Source: Onchidella celtica (Eukaryota; Mollusca; Gastropoda; Systellommatophora; Onchidiidae). Taken from it: a DNA stretch of 64,000 nucleotides. Below the pieces are notes generated by a model. The model searched no databases. It worked only from the letters and a program-made list of their open reading frames with translations, and was not told where the DNA came from. This document shows positions 1 to 12,600 of this stretch, piece by piece. Both the position numbers and the translations under genes were made by a program. The stretch is taken from assembly GCA_963931925.1 (NCBI GenBank), contig OZ007579.1, positions 26,195,769 through 26,259,768 of the forward strand. The letters are read 5' to 3'. Position 1 is the first letter of the stretch, and every line of letters begins with the position of its first letter.

Positions 1-236
1 GTCAACACGGAGATGTCACTCTGTCATGGGTAATGCTCTCACAGCTCTATGTCAACACGGAGATGTCACTCTGTCATGGGTAATGCTCTCACAGCTCTAT
101 GTCAACACGGAGATGTCACTCTGTCATGGGTAATGCTCTCACAGCTCTATGTCAACACGGAGATGTCACTCTGTCATGGGTAAAGCTCTCACAGCTCTAT
201 GTCAACACGGAGATGTCACTCTGTCATGGGTAATGC
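1..236. repeat. 50-bp tandem repeat, about 4.7 copies
   Basis: A 50-bp unit starting gtcaacacggagatgtcact repeats at 1, 51, 101, 151 and 201; the last copy is cut at 236. Only one base differs (a for t at 184). The array runs into the window edge, so its true length is unknown. It lies directly before the non-LTR retroposon and could be that element's 5' UTR repeat or a separate minisatellite. Confidence 0.95.
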
Positions 237-441
237 CATGAAAACAACAAGGGGAGGGGCAGTTACAGGTTTTAAGTTTTCCCAAATTGGCGAAGGGGAA
301 GGCGCCAGGGGCCTCTTCTATCGGTGGGAGTGACTATTTAGTTACACTGGTCAGCTACCGCCCGCCTTAAGCTGAGCAGCCCTCAGCCAGTTGGGTGCCG
401 ACCCGCCACATCTGCCTGCCTCATTGGGTACATGGGGATAG

Positions 442-1389
442 ATCAAAAATCGAAAAGTTGATGTAAATGATGTACCTCGCTCAAAACGAAAAAACCAAAT
501 AAAAATTAGCACTTGGAACGTTAGGACCATGTGCCCTGGACTTGACCAAAACCTCGATATGACAAAAAACGATTCACTAAGAAAAACTGCAATAATAGAC
601 AAAGAATTGCTTAGGCTGAAAGTGGACATCGCAGCTTTACAAGAAACCAGACTGGCAGATACTGGCACACTCAAAGAGCAACACTACACATTTTTTTGGA
701 AAGGACTTGACTCGAACAAACCTCGTCGTCATGGTGTTGGCTTTGCCATCAACAATCGCCTGCTAAGTTCCATCAACACACCCACTGGAAAGTCTGAAAG
801 ACTCATTTCCCTAAGATTACGCACAAAAACTGGTCACACCAACATAATCTGTGTTTACGCACCAACGCTTATGTCATCAGCAGACGATAAGGACCAGTTC
901 TACAACATACTAAACGAAATGTATGCCACCATTCCGAAAGACGAATCAGTAGTTCTCTTAGGAGACTTCAACGCAAGAGTTGGCGCGGACCATCAGTCTT
1001 GGCCTGTCTGCCTAGGACTCCACGGCATAGGCAAAATTAACGAAAATGGACAGCGTCTCCTGGAATTCTGTTCACAAAATGACTTGTGCATTACCAACAC
1101 CTTCTTCAAATTGAATGACTCAAAGAAAGTTACGTGGCAACACCCAAGATCAGGACATTGGCATCAATTGGACTTGATTATCACCAGAAGGAAAGATCTG
1201 AACACGGTTAAATCAACAAGGAGCTTCCACAGCGCTGACTGTGATACAGACCACGCCCTTGTGATCAGCAAAATGCAAACAAAGTCAATGAGAATATTTA
1301 GGAGCATCACGAAACGACAACCCAAATTAAACATTACAAAAGCAAAACAAGAAGACTGTAAGAACGCTTTCATAAGAGAATTATTTTAG
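442..1389 (+). pseudogene. Retroposon ORF, APE endonuclease domain
   Basis: The frame is open from 442, after a stop at 439-441. It enters the endonuclease fold at KISTWNVRTM (about 502-531), upstream of the first in-frame ATG at 529, so the real start is probably lost or non-ATG. Endonuclease landmarks in order: ALQETR (catalytic Glu), VYAP, LLGDFNARVG (catalytic Asp-Asn), a Trp-His-Pro stretch, HQLDLI and the terminal SADCDTDH motif. This domain nicks target DNA to prime reverse transcription. The frame ends at TAG 1387-1389 inside a run of T; dropping one T would continue directly into the RT frame (next codons AGT AAC ATC), so this is a one-base frameshift and not a true end. Confidence 0.85.
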
Positions 1390-3659
1390 TAACATCCCGG
1401 TAAATGATATGGAATCACCAAGCGTGGATGAAACATGGAACACAATTAAGACCAACATATATAACAGTGCCTCAACAGCTTATGGTACAAAGCCATCTTT
1501 CAGACATGATTGGGTTGAAGAAAACTCCACCACACTTCTTTCCCTGTTAGAAGAAAAGAGGAAAATGATGCTTGAATACAAGAAAGATCGCTCGCAAAGC
1601 AACAAAGATACATTCAAACACATCAAGGCAAAGGTTCAAAGTGAAACAAGAAAATGCGCCAATGAGTACTGGACCAACTTATGCTCTGAAATTCAATCGG
1701 CCTCTGATGCAGGAGACCCCAGAAACATGTATGAAAAGATTAAAGTTGCACTAGGACCAACTATTTCAAAAAGTGCCCCCATCAAGACAGAAAACGGCCA
1801 AGAACTTACCGACAAGAAGGAACAACTGGAGAGATGGGTCGAACATTATTCCAAACTATATTCAAACGAAAAGCCAGCAAATCAAGGCTTAGAAGAAGCA
1901 GTCCCAAAGCTACCTGAAATGACGGATCTGGATGTGGAACCAACAATGAAAGAACTCTCTGAAGCCATCCAGGATATGAAAAATGAAAAAGCTCGTGGAG
2001 AGGATAACATTCCAGCTGAAGTCCTCAAAGAAAACCTTGAAACACTATTACCACACCTATACCACTTACTAATCGTGTGCTGGAAAACTGGAACAATTCC
2101 ATCCGATATGAAAAATGCAAAAATTGTAACTCTTTACAAGAATAAAGGAGACAAAGGGGATTGTAACAATTACCGCGGCATATCATTGATGAGTATTACA
2201 GGGAAAGCGTTCGCCAAAATCATACTCAAACGATTACACAGGCTCGCTGAAAGAATCTTACCAGAATCCCAATGCGGATTCAGAGCAGAACGATCAACTG
2301 CAGATATAATATTCACAGTCCGTCAACTACAGGAAAAATGCAGAGAACAAGGAAAACCACTGTACATGGCTTTCATAGATCTGACAAAAGCCTTCGACAC
2401 CATAAGCAGACCATCGCTTTACATTGTACTGAAGTCCATTGGATGTCCACCACAGCTATTGAAGCTGATCATCTCCTTTCATGACGACATGAGTGCATGC
2501 GTCCAGTTTGACGGAAACATCTCAGGTAAATTTGCAGTGAAGACCGGAGTAAAACAAGGATGTGTACTGGCACCAACTCTATTTGGAATTTACTTTGCAG
2601 CACTCCTACAGTTCGCTTTTCAAGACTCCACAGATGGTATTTTCATCCGAACAAGATCAGATGGGTCTCTGTTCAACTTGGCCAGGTTAAAAGCAAAAAC
2701 AAAGACTCGAGAAATCATGCTGCGTGAACTCCTCTTTGCAGACGATGCTGCAGTAGTAGCCCAAAACAACTAACAACTGCAAAATATGATGGACTTATTG
2801 TCAAATGTATGCGACCTCTTTTCCTCGACAATTAGTGTTAAAAAGACAGAGGTAATCGGACAAGGTACACTATCTCCTCCCGACATTTCATTGAACGGCA
2901 ACAAGATCAACTCAGTTGAAAAGTTTACCTATCTTGGCTCCACAGTAACAGCATCGCTATCCCTGGATGAAGAACTAAACGCCAGAATTGGGAAAGCAGC
3001 TACAACTTTTGGCAGGTTATCTCAGAGAGCTTGGAACAACAAAAAGCTGACACTCAAGACCAAAATTCTTATTTATCAAGCTTGTGTCATCAGTACCTTG
3101 TTGTATAGCTGCGAAACGTGGACTACCTATACAAGACACGAAAAAAGATTAAACAGCTTCCATCTTCGCTGCCTGCGGAAAATCATGGACATCAGATGGC
3201 AGGACAAAATCACCAACAACGAAGTTCTCAAACGAGCAACACTGAGAACAAGACGACTCAGGTGGATAGGACATGTCAAAAGGATGGATGATAGCAGAAT
3301 CCCAAAGCAGATACTGTATGGTGAGCTAAAAGAGGGAAAACGTCAAAGAGGTAGACCAAAACTACGTTTCAAAGATATCTGCAAAACCACACTGAAAGAT
3401 TTTGGGATCGATGCAAAATTATGGGAAAATGTGGCAGAAGATCGAACGACCTGGAAGGGAGCCGTCAGGAAAGGTGCTGCCAAATTTGAAAAAAATCAAA
3501 GAGAAATTAGGGAAGCAAACAGACAGAAAAGGAAGGAAAAGACGAATGAAGTCACAAACGAAGGCGAGTATAATTATGTGCTCACTCTGTGACCGAAGAT
3601 GTAAATCGAATATCGGACGGATTAGTCATGAGAGGAGCTGCTCTCGGCATCTGTCTTGA
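1388..3659 (+). pseudogene. Retroposon ORF, reverse transcriptase and C-terminal finger
   Basis: Reverse transcriptase blocks are in order: KNKGDKGDCNNYRGISL, ILPESQCGFR, YMAFIDLTKAFDTI (first catalytic Asp), GVKQGCVLAPTLF and LLFADDAAVVA (FADD box). A TAA at 2771-2773 stands where a CAA would keep the frame; the same frame resumes at once with QLQNMMDLLS. After RT come a YLGSTVT block and LLYSCETW, typical of RTE-like elements. Near 3570-3590 the frame shifts: the old frame stops at 3592, while the +1 frame gives CSLCDRRC...HERSC, a CCHC-like finger usual at the end of these proteins, ending at 3659. The three lesions together mark a dead copy. Confidence 0.85.
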
Positions 3660-3720
3660 AGTCAGAAACTGCTGCGAAGACCGTCTGCAAAGACGAAAAG
3701 GGTCGTGTATATATATATAT

Positions 3721-4390
3721 ATTGTTGTATTATTATTTGTTTTTTTTCTTTTCTTTTTTAATAGAATTGTTGTCCTCTCAAAACCTGATAGTTTTGTTTG
3801 TATGTTTGTTTGTGTGAGATAGATCTATAGGGAGAGACCGCTCGTGTGTCCCATCCTTGTTACACATGTATCAGGAAAACTTGCATTTCGCGCAGTACTG
3901 GAGCTTATAGCCACCACAATAGCATCTGATTTAAACCAATATCAGTGATATAAGATAATGGAGACCAAATTATCAGACGAGATTATAGGCCATTTAGGGG
4001 AAAAATAATGGCCAGATCTAAACAGATACTGACAATGACATCAAGTGAACAAGGTCCACATGCAGCTGGTAAATGTATCATAATACTGTTAATTTATGTG
4101 GACATAGAAAGTGATAAAAAAAAAATAATAATGACCACTGAAACCCGATTTGGGGGTGGGGGGGGGGGGGTAAAAACTCCCAGCTACAGTTTTAGAAAGT
4201 GCCAGTTGGGATTTAGCTTAATTTTGTGTCAGCAGTGTCCCCAGGAAGATAATAATCTACTTTTTCTCTTGAAAAACAACACTAAAAAAAAGTCATAGAA
4301 AAAAGGGCCACAGGAGAAAGAAAAACTTGAAAATGACAGAGACAATGCAGTTTATTATACAAAAGCGTGTCACAGAGTTTTTGACAATAT
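3721..4390. other. Intergenic, AT-rich, no gene seen
   Basis: Holds T-runs just after the retroposon, an A-run near 4117 and a G-run near 4150-4171. The frames across this stretch are compositional and show no recognisable domain. Confidence 0.6.
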
Positions 4391-4663
4391 ATTAAGACAA
4401 TAATAATATTATGCCGAACAAATTCCGGTATTGACTTAGAATACTACCTTACCTGTATAAACTGAAAAAAGGGGCAACTTGAGGCAATTTAAAACAAAGA
4501 CCAAACATACGAAAAACACAACATAGAAGACATTCACAGGTAGGACGGACGGACATAGCACTGACAATCCGTAATAATCATCACACTTGCGGTGTCGGTA
4601 GTAAGAAATAATAATAGCTAGTTTCGAAGAAATGCAATTTACCGAACTTTATTGAACTACGAG
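4391..4663 (+). repeat. Direct repeat, left copy
   Basis: Sequence from ttaagacaataataatat to gaactttattgaactac reappears at 5645-5861 with the same order and few changes; the left copy has about 50 extra bases near 4585-4635. The pair brackets 4664-5644. Confidence 0.85.
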
Positions 4664-4739
4664 TCTAACATGAACGCCGTTTCCTTCAGTTTCGTTTTCG
4701 TTTCCAATCCATCTTTTCTCTCTTTCAGTTTCTCATATG

Positions 4740-4866
4740 GTTCATCTATCATCCATCTGTCTGTCTATCCATTCATCCACCACCCACCCATCCATCCATC
4801 CATCCGTCGATCTATCTATTTATCTTTCTGTCTATCTATCTATTCATCCACCACCCATCCATCCAA
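4740..4866. repeat. Tetranucleotide microsatellite (CATC/TCTA)
   Basis: Runs of catc, ccac and tcta/tctg units, interrupted. Overlapping frames rich in His, Pro and Ser here are artefacts of the repeat. Confidence 0.85.
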
Positions 4867-4867
4867 T

Positions 4868-5635
4868 TACCCTGCGCGCAGGGCGTCAAATGTCGCCCAA
4901 GCTTCCCAAGCGCTCACGCAGCACGGGCGGCTTTAGTCGGCAAGGTCAAGCTGACCGCGCCACGCGCAAGCCGTATTTTCACGCGTTGGGTCACTGACCT
5001 TTTTGAAAAGCAACCACCGTCTTATTGTTCACTGTATCTCTTCTAAATCAAAGGCATTGTGACATGGGCATGTTTTTGTTAACCAGTGATCCACTGGTCG
5101 GAATCACAAAGACTAAGCCTTCAAAGGCTCTCCCCACACTTTCAAAAGATGTAACATCGACATGCGAACTGTTGCTCAACAAATTTGCAACATTATCTCA
5201 TTTTCTCACAAGCTGACCACCATCTGGAGTTGTCTGTATCTAAGAACCAATCAGAAACAAGCTCTGAAACGATCTTTGCCCCAAATGCCCACATTGATTT
5301 ATTCGTATGTGTCAATCAAGATGAAACCATTTGTGTAGGGCTTGGGAGGGCGTGGCTCGTTAATCATGCTTCGTTCTCACGAAAACTACAGCTGTCAGTT
5401 TGGAATCATAAGTCAGATCATTGGTTAGAGACTGACAGACTAAGGTTTTGCTGGTTAATTCATTATCAAGCGTGGTAAGGCATAGCAGCGAATGTTCTCA
5501 TACCGATCAATAAAAAGCGAACCGCGTGGACAGCGTGTGTGGTCATCGTATAGCGGCAAGGGTCAGTGACCCCAGATAAGATTCTCCGTGAGTAAGGTCA
5601 CTGACCGGACAGCGGGCTTTACGGCGTCGCGCACA
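4868..5635. repeat. Possible TIR element between the direct repeats
   Basis: The left edge reads accctgcgcgcagggcgtc. The right edge read on the minus strand is accctgtgcgcgacgcc. The match is imperfect, about 17 bases. The inside is unique sequence with two ggtcactgacc-like motifs (4989-4999 and 5604-5613). No gene is recognised. Confidence 0.35.
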
Positions 5636-5644
5636 GGGTGAGAG

Positions 5645-5861
5645 TTAAGACAATAATAATATGCCGAACAAATTCCGGTATTGACTTAGAATACTACCCT
5701 ACCTGTATAAACTGAAAAAAAGGGGCAACTTGAGGCAACTTAAATTAAAGACCAAACAAACGAAAAACACAACACAGAAGACACTCACAGGAGGACGGAA
5801 GGACATAGCACTAACAATCCGTAATAATGCAATTTACCGAACTTTATTGAACTACGCAAAT
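5645..5861 (+). repeat. Direct repeat, right copy
   Basis: Second copy of 4391-4663, lacking about 50 internal bases. Both copies end in gcaatttaccgaactttatt. Confidence 0.85.
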
Positions 5862-5974
5862 GCCTAACATCGATCGATTTCTCAGTTGTGCAAAGCGTGG
5901 AGTTGGAACAAACAAGAAGTGTACGGTCACGGTCTCGAACACATAGAATAATTATTAATAGGCTGACATTTTCT

Positions 5975-6400
5975 CGGCGCAGTTCGGGAAATTCTGGCCT
6001 GACAAAATCGGACCCCTACACTGACACTATCCTTAGTCAGGTTGTGTTGTTCAATGTATGGAAATGGGAATTCCCGATGACAGGGAATGCGGGGAGTCCT
6101 TTTTTCTTTAAAATCTAGGTCACTATTAAATTTTGGACAGTGATTTCAGTAGCAAGCAGGTGAAAAAGCACGGGGTCAGGGGAGGGGAGACGTGAGTGGG
6201 CCTGATCCCAGGTAAAAAATGCCGCTTGTTATTGATAAGCTGCAATCTTCTCTCTTGGTGGAGAGACGGCGTGGCCGAACGGTTACGCGCGATGTTTTCG
6301 TCTTCTTCGGTCGGTCCCGTAGCAGATGTTATGGTTTCGATCCCATTTTTGATCACTTGTTTTTCTTCTTCCTTTCAGAGCACTAATTAGGAAACTACAC
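5975..6400 (+). repeat. SINE-like repeat with tRNA-like segment, copy 1
   Basis: 5975-6115 matches 46775-46905 (cgggaaattctggcctgac..., tgttcaatgtatggaaatgg). 6255-6350 has a tRNA-like head: tggccgaacggtta fits a polymerase III A box and ggtttcgatccc fits a B box. The tail tgatcacttgtttttc also recurs near 47450. It does not fold as an obvious intact tRNA gene, so I call it tRNA-derived. Confidence 0.5.
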
Positions 6401-6417
6401 TAACTTCTGATCGCCGC

Positions 6418-6598
6418 CAGGATATCTGCAAGCCTAGACTAGAATTATAAATTATAGTCATTTCGAGTAGCACACGCGCGACAAACAAAATATAATAATT
6501 TAAAAAAGACAAAAAAACGCCCCAGGATATCTGCAAGCCTAGACCAGAATTTATAAATTATAGTCATTTCGAGTAGCACGCGCGCGACAAACACGACA
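6418..6598 (+). repeat. Tandem duplication of about 105 bp
   Basis: The block ccaggatatctgcaagccta through agcacgcgcgacaaac occurs at about 6418-6490 and again at about 6523-6595, nearly identical, separated by an A-rich spacer. Confidence 0.85.
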
Positions 6599-6599
6599 C

Positions 6600-7048
6600 C
6601 ACTGATATAGCCATGCAATTCTTGGTCTTAAAATGTTCTTTGTAAGAATTAAGTTGGTAAAGAAACATGTTGTGTTAGTACTGTTAGTAAATTTCATGCT
6701 AGAAACACGTACTGTATTAGGCTATGTATAGATCTAGTAAAGTAGTTTGGTTATCCAGTTAAACGGATCAATCCAGCTATCTGGATACAAGCGGGTGAAC
6801 CGCCGATTTTCTCACCGGTTCAATTTGGATCATAATCTGGATTTCGTGAGGGTGTTAAAATTAATGGTGAATAAAAAAATAAAGGCTGTTCTTACCATTG
6901 AGGCCCTTGAAGAGGAGTTGTACACAAAATCAACATCGGGTTTTACCGGTTTTGCGTCGGTTGCTCAAATGGGGAAATAGTGGATTTCCGGTTGCCGTAA
7001 CGTAATACGGACTGATATTTCTTGCGCTGACGTCAGTCCTATGCATCG
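6600..7048. other. Intergenic, no gene seen
   Basis: AT-rich with no coding signal or repeat that I can place. Confidence 0.4.
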
Positions 7049-8673
7049 GATTTTCGTAGGGTTACTGGTTGGGTTACCAATTCGATACATTTTCTTGGAG
7101 ACACATAATCAAAATGAGCTTTCTCACAAGGTTCACACCATAAACTACATTAAGATCTCACATCATTATCCACAGTATTATTAACTCTTAGGGTCTACTT
7201 TTCGTCTAAAGTACCGGTACACTGAAGTAAATCATTCTTTACAAGGAAACAATGCAGCTAAACCCATAATTATGATCCATATCTGCAGTATAGTTTTGTT
7301 TTAGATCCTATGTGCATTAGTGGGCTATCTGTTTGTTCTATCTTTTGTTTTCTGAAAAAAAAAAAACCCACAAAAAACTAGAGATCTTTTAGTGTGTAGA
7401 AGAGGTATAATAGATGCACACTTTGGTATTGTTTAAGATGCATACTGGCACTCATAAAAGTTATCAATCTGTTTCAAAGTTGCGATTTATTCAACTTCTT
7501 ATCATAACGCTCTGTGTATTCATTTCATGTCAGGAGAATTATACAAAAATAAAGGTTGGTCGGCCGTTATCGTGCTGACGCGCCGTAAAACCCAAACTCA
7601 AATGCAGTATCTTGCACATTGCAGTGCGCCATTTTAAAATGAGTGGGATCAACATCGTTTGGACTGTTTTGAAATTTTGGATGGGCTCATATCTCACAAT
7701 AAACCCAACAGAATGTATATTTTACTTTTTTTATGTCTACAAATGTCTCCATGAACTATGGTTTAGTTACTGTCTTTGCCTGTTTGTCTCTAAATCTCTT
7801 TACCATGTACACTTTAATTAAAACATTACTTTTTCAATACACTGGTAAGAGATATCATAGTTTATCATCATCAATAAAAACAACAATAAAGTGTTGGGGT
7901 CATCATAATCAGTGTGAGCATTTTTTAAAATCTGTAGAATGCCTTTATCAACCACAAGCTTTACCTCTCTTGCATTTATCATGGCAGATAAACTCAACCT
8001 CACTGAACATGATTACAGTATTTTACCATTATTATTTCACAATTTTTACTACAACTTCAAGAAATTCCTCAAACTGACAGAAAGTGCGAAATAAAAGGGG
8101 AATGAAATTTGAAAACGAAAGTAGTAAAAATTTCATTTAAGAGAAAAATTCCAGCTGCAGAGTAATCATGAAGATTTAATCATACAGCTTTGTGTGACAT
8201 AAAAAGATTAAAATCATATAATTTTCACATGCTTGTCGTAGATATATTTTGGACACAACATCTTATACATGTAGTTAAAATGCCACATCAAATTTGAGTT
8301 TCTGATAAATTATTTAAAATAAAAAGAACACAGAATATCTCTGTAGGGTTGCAGCAGGGCTTGGCATGAAGTTAAAATATGGCAAAAAAATAAGAAAAGG
8401 TATCTAGCAAAGTGTCGTGTTAGGAACAGCCACGTACAACCCCCTCGCCGATTTGAAACGTGAAACTTCGTAAACTGCATACTGTGTCCAAAAATGACAA
8501 AATTAATTACAAATTAAAAATGATCGGCATAGGGAAAAGGACAAACTTGGATAATGATGTGAGATCTTAATGTAGTTTATGGTGTGAACCTTGTGAGAAA
8601 GCTCATTTTGATTAAATGTGTCTCCAAGAAAATGTATCGAATTGATAACCCAACCAGTAACCCTACGAAAATC
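7049..8673. mobile_element. 1.6-kb element with about 125-bp inverted termini
   Basis: 7049-7172 (gattttcgtagggttactgg...) is the near-perfect inverse of 8548-8673. Part of the arm plus adjacent inside sequence is also found, diverged, at 51870-52500. No transposase is present, so this is a non-autonomous or foldback element. Its interior at about 7735-8450 matches the region downstream of both TNF-like genes (10945-11610 and 57080-57745). Duplications at the outer ends could not be identified. Confidence 0.75.
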
Positions 8674-9114
8674 ACTGTGAATCCATTTTGCGCCCTTGTG
8701 AAATAATTACGACGAAACATGGAAAATAATTCCGCCGTTAAAGAGTCTTGACTGGGTAGTCAGGACGTACGGAACTCTTTCCTAAAACAACAATGACTAA
8801 GGACAAGCGGGTACATACGGTACGGTACCTGCAAGTTTTCTTCTTTTTTTTTCCAGAAAATTGACTGATGAACAAAGCATGGCCCTCGGCAGTGAATGAC
8901 TTCAATCCATTATTACTAATTAACATACATCATATAACAAATTGTTGTGAAGTCCTACTGACCCATCAGCCCCGGCTTTACATTTAATAAATATTGAATT
9001 GGGAGTCAATATCATGATGTAAATTAATGTTTACTATTTAAGGTATTTGAAATAACCAAATATAAATATATAAAAAAAAGAATCAGAAATCCAGGTTTCC
9101 TGACGAAGTTAGCT
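8674..9114. other. Intergenic, no gene seen
   Basis: AT-rich with no recognisable coding sequence. Confidence 0.4.
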
Positions 9115-9250
9115 CTTGCGGAGATTCGAAGCCCCCTTACCAACCCGGCTGGCGGGTTTACTTAGCATGCCACCGGGGAACCAGAGTAAAAGCGTTACTA
9201 TGCAGAGTCTCTCTAATGCTACCGAGGACATGATAAGCGATAAGTATCTC
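9115..9250 (-). repeat. tRNA-derived SINE-like fragment
   Basis: Read on the minus strand it has tggcatgctaagtaaaccc followed by gcttcgaatctcc, fitting A-box and B-box positions, preceded by the motif ggtagcattagagagac. The same module is at 19470-19620 and 50790-50920 on the plus strand. The 9115 copy is on its own, outside the larger composite element. Confidence 0.6.
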
Positions 9251-9649
9251 TACAAAAAAAAACAACAACAACCTGTTGCATCCTTACCGTAAGAAACATG
9301 CATTATTCCGAACTGAACCATCTTAGACGTGCTTTTGTGCTGCTAACCAAGCAAGAACTTGCAGCTAAGTAACATATTCTGTTTCGCTTCGATTCTATAC
9401 ATTTCCTGTTTAAACCTTTTATTGTTCAATTGTTTTCTCTGTTCCATTTTTCTTTCCTTGCTAAAGGCGAAAGCCGAAAATTTGAACATTTTCTGTCTTC
9501 TTTTTAGCTTGCTTTGTATCGTTTGGGTTTTATTTCTCACGCAGGATTTCGCAACATACAACTTTTTCTTTTTGCCCGATTTTAACATTGTTTATAGTCC
9601 TGCTGGGACCCCACAGTTTTTCTGTGGTTTTTATGACATTGACACCACC

Positions 9650-12600
9650 AGCCTTCTGAATTATAATTAGCAAATCAAACTCGCAAAGAAGATGGGTGAA
9701 TTGAAAAGCTGGTCCACCTGAAGTTAGATTTTATCTTGATAATGGTTTGACAAAATCAGTTAGGTCAACTGAGACAGCAGCCTTCTCTATGCCAACCATT
9801 CACGAACATGCAAACAAACACACATGCATGCACGCTCCCTCTCTCTCTCCTTCACACATCCTCCCACCCAACCTCTCGCTCTCTGCAAGAATCATCCATT
9901 GCCAACAAGCAAAGCACGAGAAACAAATGAGGTCAAGGAGTTTGAAGTATTGCTTTTTCTGGCTAAACTGATCTCAAGTCAGAACTGAAAGTGGTTATCT
10001 TGTCTTTCTACTCTTAGCTAAAGTAATGCAGTTTGGACTTCCCAGAACATTCACTAATCAATGTTCAATGGGCCAGTAGTACAATCAAGTCATTGTGAGC
10101 AGTGTTTTGTCTAAGGTAGCTCCCAGGTGGCTGATATTTATTCTATGTGTACCTTGCAGCATTCTGACTATGTTATGGGTAAGTATTATTTATTATCATG
10201 TACACATAGATATGTCTTATTATGTAGTAAGTGTGTGAATAAAGTATGTATCGTGCAGAAAATGGAGACTATTAAGTGAACCATACAAGACAATCATTCA
10301 TGCATTATTCAATCAATCAAATAAATTCAATCAATCTATTTATCATTATTTAAAAATAGTGGTGGCTGAGCGATCAATTGGTCATTATCATTTGTAGGTG
10401 TGTTTGTCTCTAGGCCCATGAATCGACTTGATTTCATCATCCACATTACCACCTTCTTCAACTTCTGTAAAGAATTAATAAGAAACGCATATATAAATGG
10501 GTTTCAGGGGTTGGGTTTCAGGTTACAATATAAACTCAGTGCAATTGGAGTTAAACCATGTAAACAATACAGAGGGAGTTAAAAAAATAAATGAAAACAA
10601 TACAATGGCAGTTAAAACACAAACATGAACTCCAATGGGAGTTAAAACATGAATACAACACAATTGAAGTTAAAACATGAACACAATACAACTGGAGTTA
10701 AAAACTGAACACAATACAATTGGAATTAAAGCATGAAAATTGAAAAGAATATGATGAGAATTAAAAAAAAACAAACCATGAGAACATTACAATGGGAGAA
10801 AAACATGAAAACAACACATTGGAAGTTTAAAACAAATAAAACCATGAAAACAAAACATGAGAATGAGAAAATAGGAGTTAAAACATGAGAACTATGGGTA
10901 TACAATGCATTTTGCAAGTTGACATTGCTATCTAGGAAAAAAATATTTCTACAAATGTCTCCATGTGCTATGGTTTAGTCATTGTCTCTCCCTGTTTGTC
11001 TCTAAATCCTTTCACCATAATAAACTGCAGTTAAAATATCGATCTTTCAATACTCCGGTATATGGTATCATAGTTTATCATTTTCAATAAAAACAACAAA
11101 AAAGTGTTGGTGTCATAATAATAAGTGCTTACCTCTTTTGCATTTATCATAGCAGATAAACTCAAGCTCAATGAAAATGATTCTGTTTTTAATAAATTTT
11201 ATTATTATCATTTCACAATTTTGATTACAGCCTCAGAAATTTCCTCAGTCTGACAAAAAAGGCGAAACAGTATTAAGGGTATGAAATTCAAAAACGAAAG
11301 TAGTAAAATTATAATCTGAGAAAAATTCAAACTGCTGAGTTAATCATGAAGTTTTAATCATATTGCTTTACATGACCTAAATAGATTTAATTTTTATACA
11401 CTTTTCACATGCTCGATCCATGTAGAAGATATTTTGACATATCTTATAATGGCAAATCAATCTTGAGCATTTAACAAAATATTTAAAAAGACACAGAAAA
11501 TCCAAACTATTGCAGCAGGGATTGGCATGAAGTTAAAATATGGCAAAAAATAAGAAAAAGAGTTTCGCAAAGCCTCGTGTTACAAAGAACCACAACCCCC
11601 TCACTCAAAACTTTACAAATAAAAATGGAAGAAACTTTTTTTTGAACGAATTTCAGTAGGCCAGATTCCCCATCTCTTTGACCGGAATGTCTTGGGTATA
11701 TTTTCTTGTCTGGTTGTTTCACATCATTAACTCTTCATAAATCTTATGGTTTTGGCAACTGCCAAATGAAATGTTAGCCCAAAGCTGGGGGGCTGTTTGA
11801 CAACTGTCATAGATTAAAAAAGTGTATACTCGTTACATTTATACTATGAAATTAAAATAGTAGAAGAATATTTGCATTGGGCACATTGCTGAGACTTGTG
11901 CAGATAAATTAGATTCAGGAATCTGGATCTCTTCCGTCTACCTCATTGAAAAGAGTTGCCCCCTGCCCGCCGCGTGGAGGTGGAAGAAGGATTTAGGGCA
12001 GGATAATTTTCATTCCCTGTTGACCACATCATGAGGCCAAAGAAGTTTGAGCCCTCAGTTGGAAGCCACCACTCCCCAGCCAGAAACTCCCACACTCAAA
12101 TGATCACTCTTCTGGAGATGAAAATTTCCGGCTGCAAAAAGCAAAGAAAAAAAGGATATAGGAAAAAGAAAATAATTGTGTACAAAACAGAGGCTGCTTC
12201 GGCTTGTAAAACAAAATTCTTGAGGATCAAGGTCTTGAAAGAAAACTCAGTGTCAAACACTTAAGGAGATAAACATCAAAATGTACAAAGTAATGATATA
12301 ACTCAATTAGCATTTTACAGCCTTTCAGAAGTTAGTATCAAATACTATCCTCTGCTTCAGAAAGTTCAAAATGGAAGATGCATAAAAAGAAAAATATTGA
12401 CAAAAAACTCTTTAGCCTAACTGACCTCAAGTAACCACAGAGAAAAATTCCATTTTTCTCAAAGGTTGAACTTTACCCCTTTGATTTTCTCCTCACTTAA
12501 CACTCATCGAAAAGTAGTACATAGAAAATGTGCATGTTTAAAATTTCTTAGCTTCTTTCTTCCTTAAATATTAAAATATTTGGCATCCATAGTTAAACCT

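Larger units (their letters stand above)
237..3720 (+). mobile_element. Non-LTR (APE-type) retroposon, RTE-like, inactive
   Basis: Seen: a GC-rich leader (about 240-440), an apurinic-type endonuclease, a reverse transcriptase, a C-terminal CCHC-like finger, then a TA-rich tail (gtatatatat at about 3707) followed by T-runs. One frameshift (about 1383-1387), one nonsense codon (2771-2773) and one frameshift (about 3570-3590) break the reading frame, so the copy cannot make a full protein. Proteins of this layout are often labelled craniofacial development protein 2-like or endonuclease-reverse transcriptase in invertebrate genomes. Clade assignment to RTE is from the post-RT region (YLGS motif, then LLYSCETW) and is tentative. 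No target-site duplication was found, because the 5' border with the 50-bp array is unclear. Confidence 0.85.

Noticed and set aside
1..236. CRISPR-like array
   Set aside because: The 50-bp units abut with no unique spacers; it is a plain tandem repeat in a eukaryotic genome.
4652..4997. Ser/His/Pro-rich frames
   Set aside because: Translations of a tetranucleotide microsatellite.
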